Assembly (NCBI GenBank): GCA_902492015.1
Contig: CABUJR010000005.1
Span: forward strand, 62,001-126,000
Direction of reading: 5' to 3'
DNA: 64,000 nucleotides
DNA from: an uncultured Eubacteriales bacterium
GTDB lineage: Bacteria; Bacillota; Clostridia; TANB77; CAG-508
The position numbers and the translations under genes were made by a program. This document shows positions 62,242-64,000 of the stretch, piece by piece. Numbering within the stretch: the first letter of the stretch is position 1; the number at the start of each line of letters is the position of its first letter. The notes under the pieces were generated by a model. That model was not told the origin of the DNA. It did not search any database and worked only from the letters and a program-made list of their open reading frames with translations.

Positions 62242-64000
62242 ATGTGTGGAATAGTTGGTTATATAGGAGAAAGAAAAGCAAAACCAATATTAATTAATGG
62301 TCTTTTAAGACTTGAATACAGAGGATATGACTCTGCTGGAATTGCTACTATTGAGAAAAGTGGCATAAAAAATATAAAAAATAAAGGTCGTGTTTTAGAG
62401 CTTGAAAAAGCTCCAGGAATAGATGATTTAATTGGTACAGTTGGAATTGGTCATACTAGATGGGCAACACATGGTAAACCTTCTAGTGTAAATTCTCACC
62501 CTCATCTAGATAATTCAAAAAAATTTGCCGTTGTTCATAATGGAATTATTGAAAATTATGCTGATTTAAAAGAATTTTTAAAATCAAATAATTATACATT
62601 TTTATCTGAAACAGATACTGAAGTTATTCCAAATTTAATACATTATAATTATGAACTATCTGAAAGAACAGGTTGTGACCGTTTTTTAGAAGCAGTGACA
62701 AATACAACTAAAATGTTAAAAGGAAGCTATGCTTTAGAAATCTTATGTTCTGATTTTCCTGATAATATGATTGTAGTTCGTAAAGATAGTCCTTTGGTTA
62801 TAGGAAAAGGAAGCAATGAAAATTATATAAGTTCAGATATACCTGCTATACTTTCTTTTACAAAAGATTTCTATCTTTTAAATGATAAAGAATTTGCTTA
62901 TATTTCAAGAGATTCAATAGCATTTTATGATGAAAATTTAAATAAAACAAATAAAGAAACAAAAAATATTACTTGGGATGCAGGAGCTGCAGAAAAAGGC
63001 GAATATCAAGACTTTATGTTAAAAGAAATACATGAACAGCCAAAATCAATTAGAGAGACTATTGGTTCTAGAATAACTCAAAATGCTCCTTCTCTTATTC
63101 CAGATTTAGAATTAGATAAAAATTATTTAAAAACTATAAATAAAATCTTTATAGTAGCTTGTGGAACAGCTATGTATGCTGGTTTAGCTGCAAAAACAAT
63201 TTTTGAAAGTTTATGCCAAATACCTGTTGAAGTTGAAGCAGCTTCTGAATTTAGATATAGAAACCCTATAATAAATAAAAAAACACTTTGTTTATTTGTT
63301 ACACAGTCAGGTGAAACAGCAGATACAATAGCAGCATTAAAACTTGCTAAAGAAAAAGGTTCAAAAACTCTAGCAATTTCTAATGTAATAGGTTCATCTA
63401 TTTCTCGCGAGGCAGATTATACAATTTATACACATGCTGGACCTGAGATAGCTGTTGCTTCAACAAAAGCTTATACTTCGCAAATAGTATTACTTGCAAT
63501 TATTGCCATCAATTTTGCTGAAAAATTAGGTTTAAATAAAGATAAAGTTGAAGAATTGAAAAAAGATATTTTATTACTTCCAACTCAATTAGAAGAAGTA
63601 TTAAAAAATACAGACAATATAAAAGAATTTGCTAAAAAAATTTATAAAGAAAAAGATGTATTTTTCATTGGTAGAGGAATAGATTATACTGTTGCTTTAG
63701 AAGGTTCTTTAAAATTAAAAGAAATTTCTTATATTCATTCTGAAGCATATCCATCAGGAGAATTAAAACATGGACCTATTGCTTTAATTGAAAATGGTGT
63801 TACAGTAGTTTCTATATTAACTAATAGATTATTAGTAGAAAAATCTATTAGCAATATTCAAGAAGTTGTAACTCGTGGAGCAAAAACTTTTATTATTACA
63901 AACCAAGAGTTAAATCATAATTTTGATGAAGTAATAAATATTCCAAAAACTAATGCACTTATCTCACCTGTTCTTTCTGTTGTACCACTTCAACTTTTAG
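62242..64000 (+). CDS. glmS: Glutamine-fructose-6-phosphate aminotransferase (isomerising), cut by the window edge
   Basis: About 586 codons are in the window. The protein starts MCGIVGYIGERKAKPILING, with Cys2 as the glutaminase nucleophile after Met removal. LRRLEYRGYDSAGIA-like and HTRWATHGKPS motifs follow, and the C-terminal half contains two SIS domains (ACGTAMYAGLAAK; TQSGETADTIAALKLA; SREADYTIYTHAGPEIAVASTKAYTSQ). GlmS makes glucosamine-6-phosphate, the first step to UDP-GlcNAc for peptidoglycan. AGGTGG precedes the ATG. The last 15-25 residues lie beyond the window edge. Confidence 0.96.
   Translation, partial: MCGIVGYIGERKAKPILINGLLRLEYRGYDSAGIATIEKSGIKNIKNKGRVLELEKAPGIDDLIGTVGIGHTRWATHGKPSSVNSHPHLDNSKKFAVVHNGIIENYADLKEFLKSNNYTFLSETDTEVIPNLIHYNYELSERTGCDRFLEAVTNTTKMLKGSYALEILCSDFPDNMIVVRKDSPLVIGKGSNENYISSDIPAILSFTKDFYLLNDKEFAYISRDSIAFYDENLNKTNKETKNITWDAGAAEKGEYQDFMLKEIHEQPKSIRETIGSRITQNAPSLIPDLELDKNYLKTINKIFIVACGTAMYAGLAAKTIFESLCQIPVEVEAASEFRYRNPIINKKTLCLFVTQSGETADTIAALKLAKEKGSKTLAISNVIGSSISREADYTIYTHAGPEIAVASTKAYTSQIVLLAIIAINFAEKLGLNKDKVEELKKDILLLPTQLEEVLKNTDNIKEFAKKIYKEKDVFFIGRGIDYTVALEGSLKLKEISYIHSEAYPSGELKHGPIALIENGVTVVSILTNRLLVEKSISNIQEVVTRGAKTFIITNQELNHNFDEVINIPKTNALISPVLSVVPLQLL

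Noticed and set aside
1..64000. CRISPR arrays, prophage, tRNA or rRNA genes
   Set aside because: No regularly spaced repeats, phage structural genes, tRNA cloverleaf or rRNA sequence was recognised on either strand.

Overview
The window is very AT-rich and its genes are those of a spore-forming, low-GC Firmicute, most likely an uncultured member of the Clostridia. It carries an alpha/beta small acid-soluble spore protein, YqfC/YqfD, a PdaA-type cortex deacetylase, the yqf-ybeY-dgkA-era-yqzL-recO order known from Bacillus, and a glmS ribozyme ahead of glmS. No rRNA, tRNA, CRISPR array, phage or transposase gene was seen. Most genes are on the minus strand.

Layout. 1-4942: part of a Tad/Flp-type pilus operon (CpaB-like, two TadZ/CpaE-like proteins, CpaF-like ATPase, start of a TadB-like protein). 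5106-7439: HAD phosphatase, spore protein, long-form hibernation factor. 7617-14216: recO, yqzL, era, DUF3048, dgkA, ybeY, an unknown 393-residue protein where PhoH/YqfF normally sit, yqfD, yqfC. 14285-17184: DUF4116-repeat protein, SipW-type signal peptidase, two unknown proteins. 17463-27200: a giant 3245-residue surface protein with tens of YGGG-type repeats. 27359-30280: TasA/CalY-like secreted proteins. 30493-31374: a DUF368 (PopT-like) transporter. 31721-40961: a ten-gene operon mixing three signal-peptidase-fold proteins, several TasA-like or membrane-anchored exported proteins, a membrane-anchored McrB-type AAA+ ATPase and a DUF2357-like partner. 41197-45663: a 1488-residue acidic repetitive protein. 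45805-61805: housekeeping and envelope genes (clpB, GT2 glycosyltransferase, pdaA, corA, RluA-type synthase, methyltransferase, ispH, uvrC, hpt, a HExxH protein). 62006-64000: glmS ribozyme and glmS.

Main points. (1) Two conserved genes, cpaF and era, are each broken by one extra base in the same octamer, GTCGGAAA. Skipping one C restores the Walker A loop in one and the KH GKGG loop in the other. By eye, CGG is otherwise unused as an in-frame codon, except once in a small Cys-rich ORF. This suggests +1 frameshifting at an unassigned or starved CGG codon, or a systematic sequence error. (2) The 31.7-41 kb operon looks like an undescribed envelope system that couples SipW-type processing of TasA-like proteins to a membrane-bound McrB-type AAA+ motor with no visible nuclease. 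(3) A family of intergenic hairpin elements repeatedly abuts transcription terminators, and a separate MITE-like palindrome lies upstream of uvrC.

All assignments come from reading motifs and context. No database search was run.
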